Below, piece after piece: positions 55,645 to 64,000 of a DNA stretch of 64,000 bases. The notes below the pieces were generated by a model. It saw only the letters and a program-made list of their open reading frames with translations. It ran no database searches and was not told where the DNA came from. Both the position numbers and the translations under genes were made by a program. Numbering within the stretch: position 1 is the stretch's first letter; every line of letters begins with the position of its first letter. The DNA comes from Flavobacterium sp. Root186 (GTDB taxonomy: Bacteria; Bacteroidota; Bacteroidia; Flavobacteriales; Flavobacteriaceae), in assembly GCF_001428525.1 (NCBI RefSeq), contig NZ_LMHW01000010.1, forward strand, positions 124,341 to 188,340, written 5' to 3'.

Positions 55645-56685
55645 ATGAATCCATACATAGAAATTGCAGGTCGTAAAATTGGTCCAGATTTTCCACCTTT
55701 AGTTATTGCAGAAATCGGAATTAACCACGAGGGATCGTTACAAGTTGCCAAAGAAATGGTTGATGCAGCACACCGCGCAGGAGTTGAGGTTGTAAAACAC
55801 CAAACTCATATTGTAGAAGATGAAATGTCTGGCGCAGCAAAAAAAGTGATTCCGGGAAATGCAGATGTTTCTATTTATGAAATTATGGAAAGATGTTCAT
55901 TAAATGAATCTGATGAGCTAGAACTAAAAAATTATGTGGAAAGCAAAGGCATGATTTTTATTTCAACGCCTTTTTCAAGAGCAGCTGCCGAGAGATTAAA
56001 GAAATTTGACATTCCGGCCTATAAAATTGGTTCGGGAGAATGCAATAATTATCCATTGTTAGAACATATTGCCTCATTTGGTAAACCTGTAATTTTAAGT
56101 ACAGGAATGAATACAATAGAAAGTATTCAAAAAGCCGTCGCGATTTTTGATAAACATAATATTCCGGTTGCTTTATTACATACCACAAATTTATATCCCA
56201 CTCCCATTCATTTAGTTCGTTTTGGTGCAATGGTCGAACTTCACCAGGCATTTCCAAATAAAGTATTTGGATTAAGTGATCATACTTTAAATAATAATGC
56301 TTGTCTAGGTGCAGTTGCACTTGGAGCGAGTATTTTAGAAAGACATTTTACAGACCACATGCAGCGAACAGGCCCGGATATTGTTTGCAGTATGGATGAA
56401 AAAGCATGTGGAGAATTAATTGTTTCAAGTGCAGAAATTGCCTTAATGCGAGGTGGAACTAAAAAACCTGCTCTTGAAGAACAAGTTACAATTGATTTTG
56501 CTTTTGCTACTGTTTGTGCTATAAAATCAATTAAAAAAGGCGAAATTTTATCTAAAGAAAATATTTGGGTTAAGCGCCCGGGAACTGGTAAAATTCTAGC
56601 GGAGCATTTTAATGATTTAATAGGTAAAAAAGCTTTGCGTGATATTGAAAATGATGAGCAATTAGATTTTACTGATTTTGAGTAA
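55645..56685 (+). CDS. neuB: N-acetylneuraminate synthase (Neisseria type)
   Basis: This 346-aa enzyme condenses ManNAc with [58 protein letters not shown] and [13 protein letters not shown] agree closely, as I recall it, with the meningococcal Neu5Ac synthase. The SAF domain occupies about residues 285-346. These strings are absent from the LegI-type protein at 16420, so the two synthases have different histories and probably different substrates. Confidence 0.92.
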   Translation: MNPYIEIAGRKIGPDFPPLVIAEIGINHEGSLQVAKEMVDAAHRAGVEVVKHQTHIVEDEMSGAAKKVIPGNADVSIYEIMERCSLNESDELELKNYVESKGMIFISTPFSRAAAERLKKFDIPAYKIGSGECNNYPLLEHIASFGKPVILSTGMNTIESIQKAVAIFDKHNIPVALLHTTNLYPTPIHLVRFGAMVELHQAFPNKVFGLSDHTLNNNACLGAVALGASILERHFTDHMQRTGPDIVCSMDEKACGELIVSSAEIALMRGGTKKPALEEQVTIDFAFATVCAIKSIKKGEILSKENIWVKRPGTGKILAEHFNDLIGKKALRDIENDEQLDFTDFE

Positions 56686-57811
56686 TTCTACAAAAAAAAT
56701 AGTATTTCTTACCGGCACTCGCGCAGATTTCGGAAAAATAAAATCACTAATTCAAACTCTTGAAGAACAACAAGATTTTGAAGTTTTTGTTTTTGTTACG
56801 GGTATGCATCTGCAGGAAATTTATGGATATACTCTGATAGAAATTGAGCGCTGTAATTTTACTAATGTTTTTACTTTTGAAAATCATACGCACGAAACTA
56901 CAATGGATTTGACATTGGCAAAAACCATTGAAGGATTGTCAAACTTTTGCAAGTCAATAAATCCGGATATGATTGTAGTACACGGAGATCGGGTAGAAAC
57001 TCTTGCCGGTGCCATTGTGGGATCTTTAAATAACATTTTAGTTGCCCATATAGAAGGCGGCGAAGTTTCAGGAACTGTTGATGAATTAATTCGCCATAGT
57101 GTTAGTAAACTAAGTCATATACACTTTGTATCTAACAAGGAAGCAGCAAGGAGATTAATTCAAATGGGAGAAGTAAAAGAATCTATATTTACCATTGGTT
57201 CTCCAGATATAGATATTATGTTTTCTACCAATTTACCATCCCTTGAGACAGCTAAAAAGTACTACGGAATTTCATTTAATGAATTTGCGATAGTAATGTT
57301 TCATCCGGTTACAACAGAATTTAATTCAATGAAAGAGTATGCGAATACTTTTGTTGATTGTTTATTGGAGGATAATCATAATTACATCGTTATTTTTCCT
57401 AATAATGATTTAGGAAGCCAATTTATAATTGATGAATTTAAAAGACTGGAAGAAAATAAACGATTTAGGATTTTTCCATCTCTAAGATTTGAGTACTTTT
57501 TAACATTATTAAAAAATAGTCAATTTATAATAGGTAACAGCAGCGCCGGAATTCGTGAAGCTCCTTATTATGGAATACCAATAATAAACATAGGAACACG
57601 CCAGCAAAATAGAGCTATTCATGCCGATATTATAAATGTGGATTACTCAGAAAAAAACATAAAACAAGCACTTTCAAAAATAGATTCTCATAAAGTTCAG
57701 GTTTCAGAAAATGATTTTGGACAAGGAAACAGCAATGAATTGTTTTTGCAATCAATAAAGAAAGACGATATTTGGCAGCTCAATCACCAAAAACAATTTA
57801 GAGATATATAA
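56678..57811 (+). CDS. neuC: UDP-GlcNAc 2-epimerase, hydrolysing (NeuC/SiaA type)
   Basis: This 377-aa enzyme has a TTG start 8 bases inside neu[67 protein letters not shown] and [14 protein letters not shown] follow the meningococcal SiaA pattern. It converts UDP-GlcNAc to ManNAc for NeuB. The gene order neuA-neuB-neuC, read in one direction, gives a complete route to CMP-Neu5Ac. Confidence 0.91.
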   Translation: MSNSTKKIVFLTGTRADFGKIKSLIQTLEEQQDFEVFVFVTGMHLQEIYGYTLIEIERCNFTNVFTFENHTHETTMDLTLAKTIEGLSNFCKSINPDMIVVHGDRVETLAGAIVGSLNNILVAHIEGGEVSGTVDELIRHSVSKLSHIHFVSNKEAARRLIQMGEVKESIFTIGSPDIDIMFSTNLPSLETAKKYYGISFNEFAIVMFHPVTTEFNSMKEYANTFVDCLLEDNHNYIVIFPNNDLGSQFIIDEFKRLEENKRFRIFPSLRFEYFLTLLKNSQFIIGNSSAGIREAPYYGIPIINIGTRQQNRAIHADIINVDYSEKNIKQALSKIDSHKVQVSENDFGQGNSNELFLQSIKKDDIWQLNHQKQFRDI

Positions 57812-57841
57812 TATCTTTTTACTAATCCACTTTAAGCACTT

Positions 57842-59275
57842 ATGTTTTTTAATTCTATAGCGTTTGCTATCTTTTTACCAATCGTTTTTTTCCTGTATTG
57901 GTTTGTTTTTAATAAAAACAAAAGCACGCAGAATGCTTTATTAATTATTGCCAGCTACTACTTCTATTCTTGTTGGGATTGGAGATTTTTATTTCTTTTA
58001 GTTTTTTCAACATTTCTGGATTACTATACAGGAATTCAAATTGAAAAAGGAAAATCAGAGAGAAACCGAAAATTTTGGTTTTGGTTAAGTGTTTTAGTCA
58101 ATCTGGGGTTTTTAGGAATATTTAAATACTACAACTTTTTTGCAGCCTCATTTTCTGAATTATTAAATAACGTTGGGCTCAAAGCAAGTCCATTATTATT
58201 AAATGTAATTTTACCAGTCGGAATTTCATTTTACACCTTCCACGGACTTTCTTATGTCATCGATATTTATTTTAAAAGAATAAAAGCCGAATATAATTTT
58301 GTAGATTATTCCTTATTTGTGAGTTATTTTCCGCTCTTAGTTGCCGGACCAATCGAAAGAGCGACACACTTACTCCCAGAAATAAAAGTTAAACGCGAGT
58401 TTGATTTAGAAAATGCAAAACAAGGAGTTTATCAAATTATTTGGGGTTTAGTAAAAAAGGTAATTATTGCAGATACTTGTGCAACTTATGCAAATGCTAT
58501 TTTTGATAATTATACTTCAATGAATTCCTTCTCACTTATTTTAGGAGCTATATATTTTGCTTTTCAAATTTATGGAGACTTTTCAGGATATTCAGATATC
58601 GCACTTGGAGTATCCAAATTGTTTGGTTTAGATTTATTGAGAAACTTCAATTATCCATACTTTTCAAGAGATATAGCAGAGTTTTGGCGCCGCTGGCATA
58701 TTTCACTTTCTTCCTGGTTTAGAGATTATTTATATATTCCGTTAGGAGGAAGTAAAGGCGGATTATGGATGAAAATCAGAAACACATTCATCATTTTTGT
58801 TGTGAGTGGTTTTTGGCATGGTGCAAATTGGACATACCTGGCTTGGGGATTCATAAATGCCGTTTATTTCCTTCCGTTGCTTCTTTCAAACAGCAATCGA
58901 AATAACATGGACACAATTCAGCTCAAATTTAATTTTGATTCTGTAAAAGTGTTCTTTAGCATACTTTACACATTTGCATTAACCTGTATTGCATGGGTGT
59001 TTTTTAGAGCCAAAACGATTACAGATGCTGTTTTGTATTTAAAACGAATTATTACCAGCAAAGATTTTAGTTTTCAGTATTTAGATAACGAACGCTATAG
59101 TTACGAATTGCTGCTTATGATTGGAATATTTGTTTTAATCGAATGGAATAATCGCAGTAAAGTAGAACCGCTTTCTGGAAAATGGAGCACATTAAAAACG
59201 GCTCTGGCAATTTTAGCTATTATGGCTTTTGGAACTTTTTCAGATTATAAAGAATTTATATATTTCCAATTTTAA
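57842..59275 (+). CDS. MBOAT-family O-acyltransferase (AlgI-like)
   Basis: This 477-aa protein has about 11-12 TM helices. The MBOAT landmarks are FWRRWHISLSSWFRDYLYIP, with His286, and FWHGANWTYLAWG, with the invariant His326. GDFSGYSDIALG lies before them. It should carry acyl groups, usually acetyl, across the membrane for glycan O-acylation. It starts 30 bases after neuC and overlaps the SGNH-like partner by one base. Confidence 0.93.
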   Translation: MFFNSIAFAIFLPIVFFLYWFVFNKNKSTQNALLIIASYYFYSCWDWRFLFLLVFSTFLDYYTGIQIEKGKSERNRKFWFWLSVLVNLGFLGIFKYYNFFAASFSELLNNVGLKASPLLLNVILPVGISFYTFHGLSYVIDIYFKRIKAEYNFVDYSLFVSYFPLLVAGPIERATHLLPEIKVKREFDLENAKQGVYQIIWGLVKKVIIADTCATYANAIFDNYTSMNSFSLILGAIYFAFQIYGDFSGYSDIALGVSKLFGLDLLRNFNYPYFSRDIAEFWRRWHISLSSWFRDYLYIPLGGSKGGLWMKIRNTFIIFVVSGFWHGANWTYLAWGFINAVYFLPLLLSNSNRNNMDTIQLKFNFDSVKVFFSILYTFALTCIAWVFFRAKTITDAVLYLKRIITSKDFSFQYLDNERYSYELLLMIGIFVLIEWNNRSKVEPLSGKWSTLKTALAILAIMAFGTFSDYKEFIYFQF

Positions 59276-60156
59276 TGAAGAAGTTTTTAATCTATATCAC
59301 TAAAATTATTTTAGTAACTGTACTTATAGCATTTCTACTAGACGGACTCTATACGTATATTTTTTTGCATTCTAATAATAGAGGTAAAATTGAAAAAGTT
59401 TTTAATTCAAAAGCTCAAAAGTATGATGTTGTTATTTTGGGGTCTTCCAGAGCAAATAATCATTTTGTAGCTCAAATGTTTGAAGAAAAAGGGCTCAAAA
59501 CATTTAATTATGGAATGAGCGGCGGACATTTATTTGAAGCTTCATTAATGTTAAAGCTAATGATAGAAAGAAAATATGAAATTAAAAATGTTATTCTGGA
59601 AGCCGATTTAAATCTTTCAAACGATCATCAGTCCGAAGGAATTTCGGCGAAATTCTTACCCTATATTCATAATTCAGAAACAATTAGAAATCATTTTGTA
59701 AACGAACCAGATTTTAATGAATTGTATTATGTCCCATTTTACAGATATATAAAATACGACGGTAAAATAGGTTTTAGAGAAGCTTTTAAAATTTTAAAAA
59801 AAGAGCAGACAAACACATTAGATAATTTAGGATATTACCCACTTGTAAAACACAAAAATGGCAATATGAAAAATAATATTGTCAATTTAAAACCATTAAC
59901 ACATAACAAATATTACGAAGAGATTAAAAATATCTGCAAGATTCATAATATCAATTTTATCCCGGTTATGACGCCAATGTGCGAAAATGTTATTGGAATG
60001 AATTATTTTGAAAAGGTAAAAAAAGCATATCCTGAAATTTATAATTATGAAAACGTAGTAGTTGAAAATAAATATTTTTCATCTTGCGGACATATGACAG
60101 ATACTGGAGCAAAAATGTTTACTGCCAGAATTTTAAAAGATTTTTTCAAAAAATAA
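59275..60156 (+). CDS. SGNH/GDSL-like acyltransferase partner of MBOAT, atypical triad
   Basis: The protein has 293 aa and a single N-terminal TM anchor (about residues 7-30), with the rest predicted periplasmic. Block I is ILGSSRANN with Ser57/Ser58, and the C-terminal block reads SSCGHMTDTGAKMF with His273. The D-x-x-H dyad usual in DltD/AlgX/AlgJ-like proteins is absent here: Ser270 is at the Asp position. The one-base overlap with the MBOAT gene supports a shared acylation pathway. It may be a partner with reduced or different catalysis. Confidence 0.75.
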   Translation: MKKFLIYITKIILVTVLIAFLLDGLYTYIFLHSNNRGKIEKVFNSKAQKYDVVILGSSRANNHFVAQMFEEKGLKTFNYGMSGGHLFEASLMLKLMIERKYEIKNVILEADLNLSNDHQSEGISAKFLPYIHNSETIRNHFVNEPDFNELYYVPFYRYIKYDGKIGFREAFKILKKEQTNTLDNLGYYPLVKHKNGNMKNNIVNLKPLTHNKYYEEIKNICKIHNINFIPVMTPMCENVIGMNYFEKVKKAYPEIYNYENVVVENKYFSSCGHMTDTGAKMFTARILKDFFKK

Positions 60157-60163
60157 TCTTTCA

Positions 60164-61549
60164 ATGGAGAAAAATAAAATTGTATTACTGTTTCCAGATG
60201 GCGTTGGTATTAGAAACTATCTCTACTCTAATGTTTTTGATAATTTAGAAGAAGATATAATCTTGTTTCATAATTTCGATCCAGAAACTATAACGGCAAT
60301 AAAAGAAAGCACTGCAATTAATGAAGAAATTTTAATTCCTAATTATAAAGAATCAGTTAAAGAGAAGTTTTTAAGAGAATTAATCTGTCTTTCGAGATTA
60401 TATTATAATAATTCTAAGGTCAATAATCCAAGTTTACTAACTAATTGGAATTGGAAACAAAAAGGATTGTCTAAAAAGATATTTTACAGAACAATTGAAG
60501 TATCATCTGTTTTTTTTAAAAAATATTCGAGCATTTTGAAACTGGAAAAAAGCTATCAAAAAGCAATTCGTAAAAATCCATTTTACAATGAAGTAATAAA
60601 TCTTTTAAAAGACACACAAATCAATCATGTTTTTTGTTCGCATCAAAGAGCTTTAAGTGCAGCTCCTGTTTTTGCGGCAGCGGCAGATTTAGGAATTCAA
60701 ACAAGCACCGTAATTTATTCATGGGATAATTTACCAAAAGCAAGATTAGCCCTGAGAGCAAACAATTATTTAGTGTGGTCTGATTATATGAAGAATGAAT
60801 TAAAATTATACTATCCTGAAATACTATCAAAAGATATTTATGTAACCGGAACCCCGCAGTTTGAGTTTTACAATGAAGAAAAAAATATAATAGATAAGAA
60901 TACTTTCTACAAGAAATACAATTTAGATTTAAATAAAAAAATCATCTGCTTTTCTGGCGACGATACAAAAACTTCCCCTGATGATCCGGAATATCTAAAA
61001 GATATTGCCGAAGAAATTATCAAAGCAAATTTACAGAACGAATATCAAATCCTTTTAAGAAGATGTCCAGTCGATTTTTCGGGAAGATTTGACGCAATTA
61101 TAAAGCAGTATAAAGATTTAATTAAAGAAGCACCGCCTTTATGGTATTTCAGTAAATCAAAAGAATGGAATACAGTTTATCCAACTTTTGAAGATGTTAA
61201 ATTATTAGTAAGCACGGTATTTTATTCTGATATAGTAGTTAACGTAGGCTCGACGATGGCTTTTGATTTTGGAAAGTTTGACAAACCTTGCGTTTTTATT
61301 AATTATGATCAACAAAATCAAGGGGATAAAAACTGGTCAGTAAAAACAATTTACCAATTTCAGCATTTTAGGAGCATGCAAGATACTAATGCTGTAATTT
61401 GGCTCAACAGTAAAGAAGAGATTATTGATAAAATTATTCATAAAAAAAATTGGAAATCAATAACACCTCTAAAAAATTGGTATGAAATTGTTGTTGGAAA
61501 AGAAAACAATATTGCTTCTAACATTTCAAATGTTATAAAAAACACTTAA
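60164..61549 (+). CDS. Putative GT-B glycosyltransferase, family not recognised
   Basis: The protein has 461 aa. A possible N-terminal donor-binding loop is LLFPDGVGIRNYL. STVIYSWDNLPKARLALRA, LVWSDYMKNEL and VTGTPQFEFY are in the middle, and VNVGSTMAFDFGKFDKP sits where GT-B enzymes bind the nucleotide sugar. RRCPVDFSG lies near where some capsule GTs have an HP motif. It is close to neuABC, so a role in sialic acid or chain addition is possible, but I cannot assign a CAZy family. Confidence 0.6.
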   Translation: MEKNKIVLLFPDGVGIRNYLYSNVFDNLEEDIILFHNFDPETITAIKESTAINEEILIPNYKESVKEKFLRELICLSRLYYNNSKVNNPSLLTNWNWKQKGLSKKIFYRTIEVSSVFFKKYSSILKLEKSYQKAIRKNPFYNEVINLLKDTQINHVFCSHQRALSAAPVFAAAADLGIQTSTVIYSWDNLPKARLALRANNYLVWSDYMKNELKLYYPEILSKDIYVTGTPQFEFYNEEKNIIDKNTFYKKYNLDLNKKIICFSGDDTKTSPDDPEYLKDIAEEIIKANLQNEYQILLRRCPVDFSGRFDAIIKQYKDLIKEAPPLWYFSKSKEWNTVYPTFEDVKLLVSTVFYSDIVVNVGSTMAFDFGKFDKPCVFINYDQQNQGDKNWSVKTIYQFQHFRSMQDTNAVIWLNSKEEIIDKIIHKKNWKSITPLKNWYEIVVGKENNIASNISNVIKNT

Positions 61550-61560
61550 AATTAAAGCTG

Positions 61561-62211
61561 ATGATTTTATACATTAGAAAACTACTATGGCGCCTTTTAG
61601 GAATTAATTACTATAATTATTTAAAAGGAAAAAATAATATCTATTTAAAAGATGCAAAATGGGCAGTTGTTGGAAATAAAACTTACGATAATGGAGCTTT
61701 TGTCTGGAAATGGTATAATGATTCGAGCTTAAAAATTGGTAAATACTGCTCCATAGCAAATGATGTAAATTTCATTTGTGACTCTGGTTTTCACACAGAA
61801 AGTGAAGTTACTTCATTTCCTTTGTTTCATGAAATTTTGGAAAAAAATGATGAAGTAATAATTAATGAAATACCTTACAGAGTTAGAGATATAAGTAATA
61901 AAATAAAAGCTAAGAAGGCTGATATAGTAGTAGGAAATGATGTTTGGATTGGAATGAATGCCACAATTTTACCAGGTGTAAAAATTGGAAATGGAGTTAC
62001 AATAATGTCTGGAGCTGTTGTTTCAAGTGATATTCCTGATTATGCAATTGCAGCGGGCGTTCCGGCCAAAATAATTAAATACAAACACAACCCGGAAATT
62101 ATAGATGCTTTGAATAAAATTAGCTGGTGGGATTGGTCAGATGAAAAGGTAAAACAATCTGTAAATGATTTCTATCTTTCAATAGAGGAGTTTATTAAAA
62201 AACATTCATAA
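61561..62211 (+). CDS. CatB-like hexapeptide O-acetyltransferase
   Basis: This 216-aa xenobiotic-type acetyltransferase has a left-handed beta-helix. KIGKYCSIANDVNFI, DSGFHTES (likely catalytic His), IVVGNDVWIGMNATILPGV, GAVVSSDIPDYAIAAGVPAK and the tail SWWDWSDEKV are all family landmarks. It should acetylate a sugar. It is one of four hexapeptide acetyltransferases outside the NeuD-like gene. Confidence 0.88.
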   Translation: MILYIRKLLWRLLGINYYNYLKGKNNIYLKDAKWAVVGNKTYDNGAFVWKWYNDSSLKIGKYCSIANDVNFICDSGFHTESEVTSFPLFHEILEKNDEVIINEIPYRVRDISNKIKAKKADIVVGNDVWIGMNATILPGVKIGNGVTIMSGAVVSSDIPDYAIAAGVPAKIIKYKHNPEIIDALNKISWWDWSDEKVKQSVNDFYLSIEEFIKKHS

Positions 62212-63369
62212 ATGCATATTTGTTTCCTAACTAACGAATTTCCAAAACAAGGATTTCCACATGGCGGAATTGGTAGTTTTGTTAAAACACTAGCAGCAGC
62301 ATTAGTGAAAAAGGATATTCAAGTATCTGTTATTGGTATTAATTATACTCCAAACGAGGAAACAGAAGTTGTAGAAGGAGTTAATGTTTATCGACTAAAG
62401 AAAAGTACTGTTAAAGGATTTTCATGGTATTTTAACTCAAAAGCTATAACTCAAAAAATTATTGAAATTCATAAACAGAATCCTATACAAATTATAGAAT
62501 CTTCCGAACTTGGTTTTGCCTTCATATCAAAAATAAAAGACATAAAATATATTATTCGTCTTCATGGAGGACATCATTTTTTTGCCGAAGGCGAAAACAG
62601 AAAAATTAATAAATGGAAAGGATTTCAGGAAAAAAGATCTTTTAAGAAAGCCGATGCTTTTATTGCAGTTTCTCAATATGTAAAAAAACATACGGAGAAA
62701 TATTTGAGTTATAATAATAAGCCAATAGCATACATCAGCAATCCTATTGATACTGATTTTTTTAAACCCATTCATGAAAATGAAATTCAAAACAAAATTG
62801 TATTTGCAGGAACAGTTTGTGAGAAAAAAGGAATACGTCAATTAATTCAGGCTTTTCCCTTTGTTAAAAAAGAATTTCCTGATGCCGCGCTTGAAATTTA
62901 TGGAAGAGATTGGTTTTTCGCAGATGGCACATCATATATAAAAATGTTAAAAGAAAAGGAGCTGCCAAAGTTAGGAGGACTGGTAAAAGATATTCATTTT
63001 CAAGGAGTTATTTCTTATTCGAATATCCCAAAAGCATATTCTGAGGCATCAGTATGTGTGTTCCCTTCTCATATGGAAACCCAGGGATTAGTTGCCCCAG
63101 AAGCTATGGCAATGGAAAAAGTAGTGGTTTTTACAAAATTAGGACCAGGTCCAGAAGCTATTGAAGATTATAAAACAGGATTATTATGCGATCCACATAG
63201 TCCTGAAGATATTGCTGAAAAAATTATTTGGTTTCTTTCGAATGAACAAGAAGCAAAAACAATTGGAAAAAAGGCAAGGGAATTTGTACTTCAAAAATAT
63301 GCGTTAGAACAGATTTTTAAGCAAAATGTTGATTTCTTCAAATCTATAATCACTCAATACATTAAATAA
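62212..63369 (+). CDS. GT4 family glycosyltransferase
   Basis: This 385-aa GT-B enzyme has PHGGIGSFVKTLAAAL at the N-terminus, YISNPIDTDFFKP as linker, FAGTVCEKKGIRQLIQAF, and PSHMETQGLVAPEAMAMEKVVV with the E-x7-E motif. It starts on the base after the acetyltransferase stop. Donor is not predictable. Confidence 0.92.
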   Translation: MHICFLTNEFPKQGFPHGGIGSFVKTLAAALVKKDIQVSVIGINYTPNEETEVVEGVNVYRLKKSTVKGFSWYFNSKAITQKIIEIHKQNPIQIIESSELGFAFISKIKDIKYIIRLHGGHHFFAEGENRKINKWKGFQEKRSFKKADAFIAVSQYVKKHTEKYLSYNNKPIAYISNPIDTDFFKPIHENEIQNKIVFAGTVCEKKGIRQLIQAFPFVKKEFPDAALEIYGRDWFFADGTSYIKMLKEKELPKLGGLVKDIHFQGVISYSNIPKAYSEASVCVFPSHMETQGLVAPEAMAMEKVVVFTKLGPGPEAIEDYKTGLLCDPHSPEDIAEKIIWFLSNEQEAKTIGKKAREFVLQKYALEQIFKQNVDFFKSIITQYIK

Positions 63370-63378
63370 ATTAGGTTT

Positions 63379-64000
63379 ATGAAAACCATTTTAATAGCTC
63401 ATAATTACAATGAAAATTCATTTGCCGTAATTAGTTTCTCATTAGCTAATTATTTGGCAGATCAAGGTAATAGAGTTGTTTTTATTTCTTATAGACCTTA
63501 TTTTTCTCAAACTGAAATAATCAAAAAAGAAAAAGGCGAAATAATAATATGTTCATGGCCATCTGAAAACCGGCCAACTTCATTAAAAGATGCTGTTTGG
63601 TTTTCCAGATTATATTTTAAATACAAACCAAATGTGGTAATTGGTCATTTTGTTGGAGCTAATATTACTATCGGGATATCAAAATTATTATCATTAAATA
63701 AAATCCGAACATTTGCTTATTATCATACCCTAATGGAACAAATTGAGTTAGATAATAAAAAGATGAAATTAAAAAAAGATATTTTATTTCTCAGAAAGAA
63801 AGTATTCTATAAACTGTTTTGTGATGTAGTAATTTGTCCTTCAGAATTGGCTAAAACGGATTTTGAAAAAAACTATCATTCTAAAAAAGGATTAGTTGTT
63901 TTAAATCCGATGAAAGATAGGTTTTCAAACTCAAAAACTATTAATGGAAATGCAATTGTTGTTTCTTTTTTAGGCAGACTCGCTCACTCAAAGGGAATAA
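63379..64000 (+). CDS. GT4-like glycosyltransferase, truncated by the window edge
   Basis: The frame opens at ATG 63379 (MKTILIAHNYNENSFAVISF) and runs to the end of the window without a stop, giving 207 codons. The N-terminal GT-B half is visible, with VVIGHFVGANI, a CPSELAKTDF segment and VSFLGRLAHSKGI, which begins the donor-binding domain. The E-x7-E motif would lie beyond the edge. It follows the preceding GT by 9 bases. Confidence 0.82.
   Translation, partial: MKTILIAHNYNENSFAVISFSLANYLADQGNRVVFISYRPYFSQTEIIKKEKGEIIICSWPSENRPTSLKDAVWFSRLYFKYKPNVVIGHFVGANITIGISKLLSLNKIRTFAYYHTLMEQIELDNKKMKLKKDILFLRKKVFYKLFCDVVICPSELAKTDFEKNYHSKKGLVVLNPMKDRFSNSKTINGNAIVVSFLGRLAHSKGI

Noticed and set aside
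55958..56320. 120-codon antisense frame across neuB
   Set aside because: It shadows the conserved NeuB barrel. The composition is unlike a real protein and no start signal is seen.

Overview
The window is one unidirectional surface-polysaccharide locus. All of about 61 genes lie on the + strand, and there are no rRNA genes, tRNA genes, transposases or CRISPR arrays. The low GC, the A-rich start regions, the TAnnTTTG-type promoter boxes, the UpxY-type antiterminator and the overall gene style point to the Bacteroidota, most likely Flavobacterium or a close relative. The assignment is from sequence style and protein families only. The last gene runs off the right edge.

Layout. (1) 1-6244: outer-membrane export lipoprotein, BY-kinase of the Wzc type, UDP-HexNAc C4-epimerase, UDP-glucose dehydrogenase and an UpxY/NusG-like antiterminator, closed by a hairpin-T-tract terminator. 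(2) 6245-9941: a new promoter-like box and leader, then a TviB/WbpO-type dehydrogenase, GDP-mannose pyrophosphorylase and dTDP-glucose dehydratase. (3) 9993-13463: a second export module (796-aa SLBB protein plus a kinase-less Wzz). (4) 13473-20274: a complete seven-gene CMP-legionaminic acid type pathway. (5) 20275-30559: an internally deleted acyltransferase, Wzx flippase, two tandem hexapeptide acyltransferases, a sialidase-like lipoprotein, a possible sialyltransferase-type GT, an EpsG-like polymerase, three GT2 enzymes and a WbpV-like reductase. (6) 30625-39669: GDP-fucose genes, a WbpL/WecA-like initiating transferase, a cupin epimerase and aminotransferase pair, rfbC, rfbD and rfbA, and a membrane WbpM-like dehydratase, ending in a strong terminator. 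(7) 39821-64000: a Wzm/Wzt ABC exporter whose ATPase has a C-terminal cargo-type domain, then a dense run of glycosyltransferases with methyl- and acetyltransferases, a GT10 fucosyltransferase, a second nonulosonic acid set (NeuA, NeuB and NeuC of the Neu5Ac type), an MBOAT/SGNH O-acylation pair and further GTs.

How it works together. The locus should supply UDP-GlcA, UDP-GalNAcA (or UDP-GlcNAcA), GDP-Man, GDP-L-Fuc, dTDP-L-Rha, UDP-QuiNAc or UDP-FucNAc, one 4-amino sugar, CMP-Leg (or a close analogue) and CMP-Neu5Ac. Both a Wzx/Wzy/Wzc route and a Wzm/Wzt route are encoded, so either two glycans are made from a shared precursor pool or two loci have been joined. Flavobacterium glycans also decorate proteins, so the final product (capsule, O-antigen or glycoprotein glycan) cannot be decided from sequence.

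The points most worth a second look are the two separate nonulosonic acid pathways, the sialidase-like lipoprotein and HP-motif transferase beside the first of them, the GT10 fucosyltransferase near the Neu5Ac genes, the UpxY gene followed by an ops-like leader, and the in-frame collapse of an acyltransferase gene.
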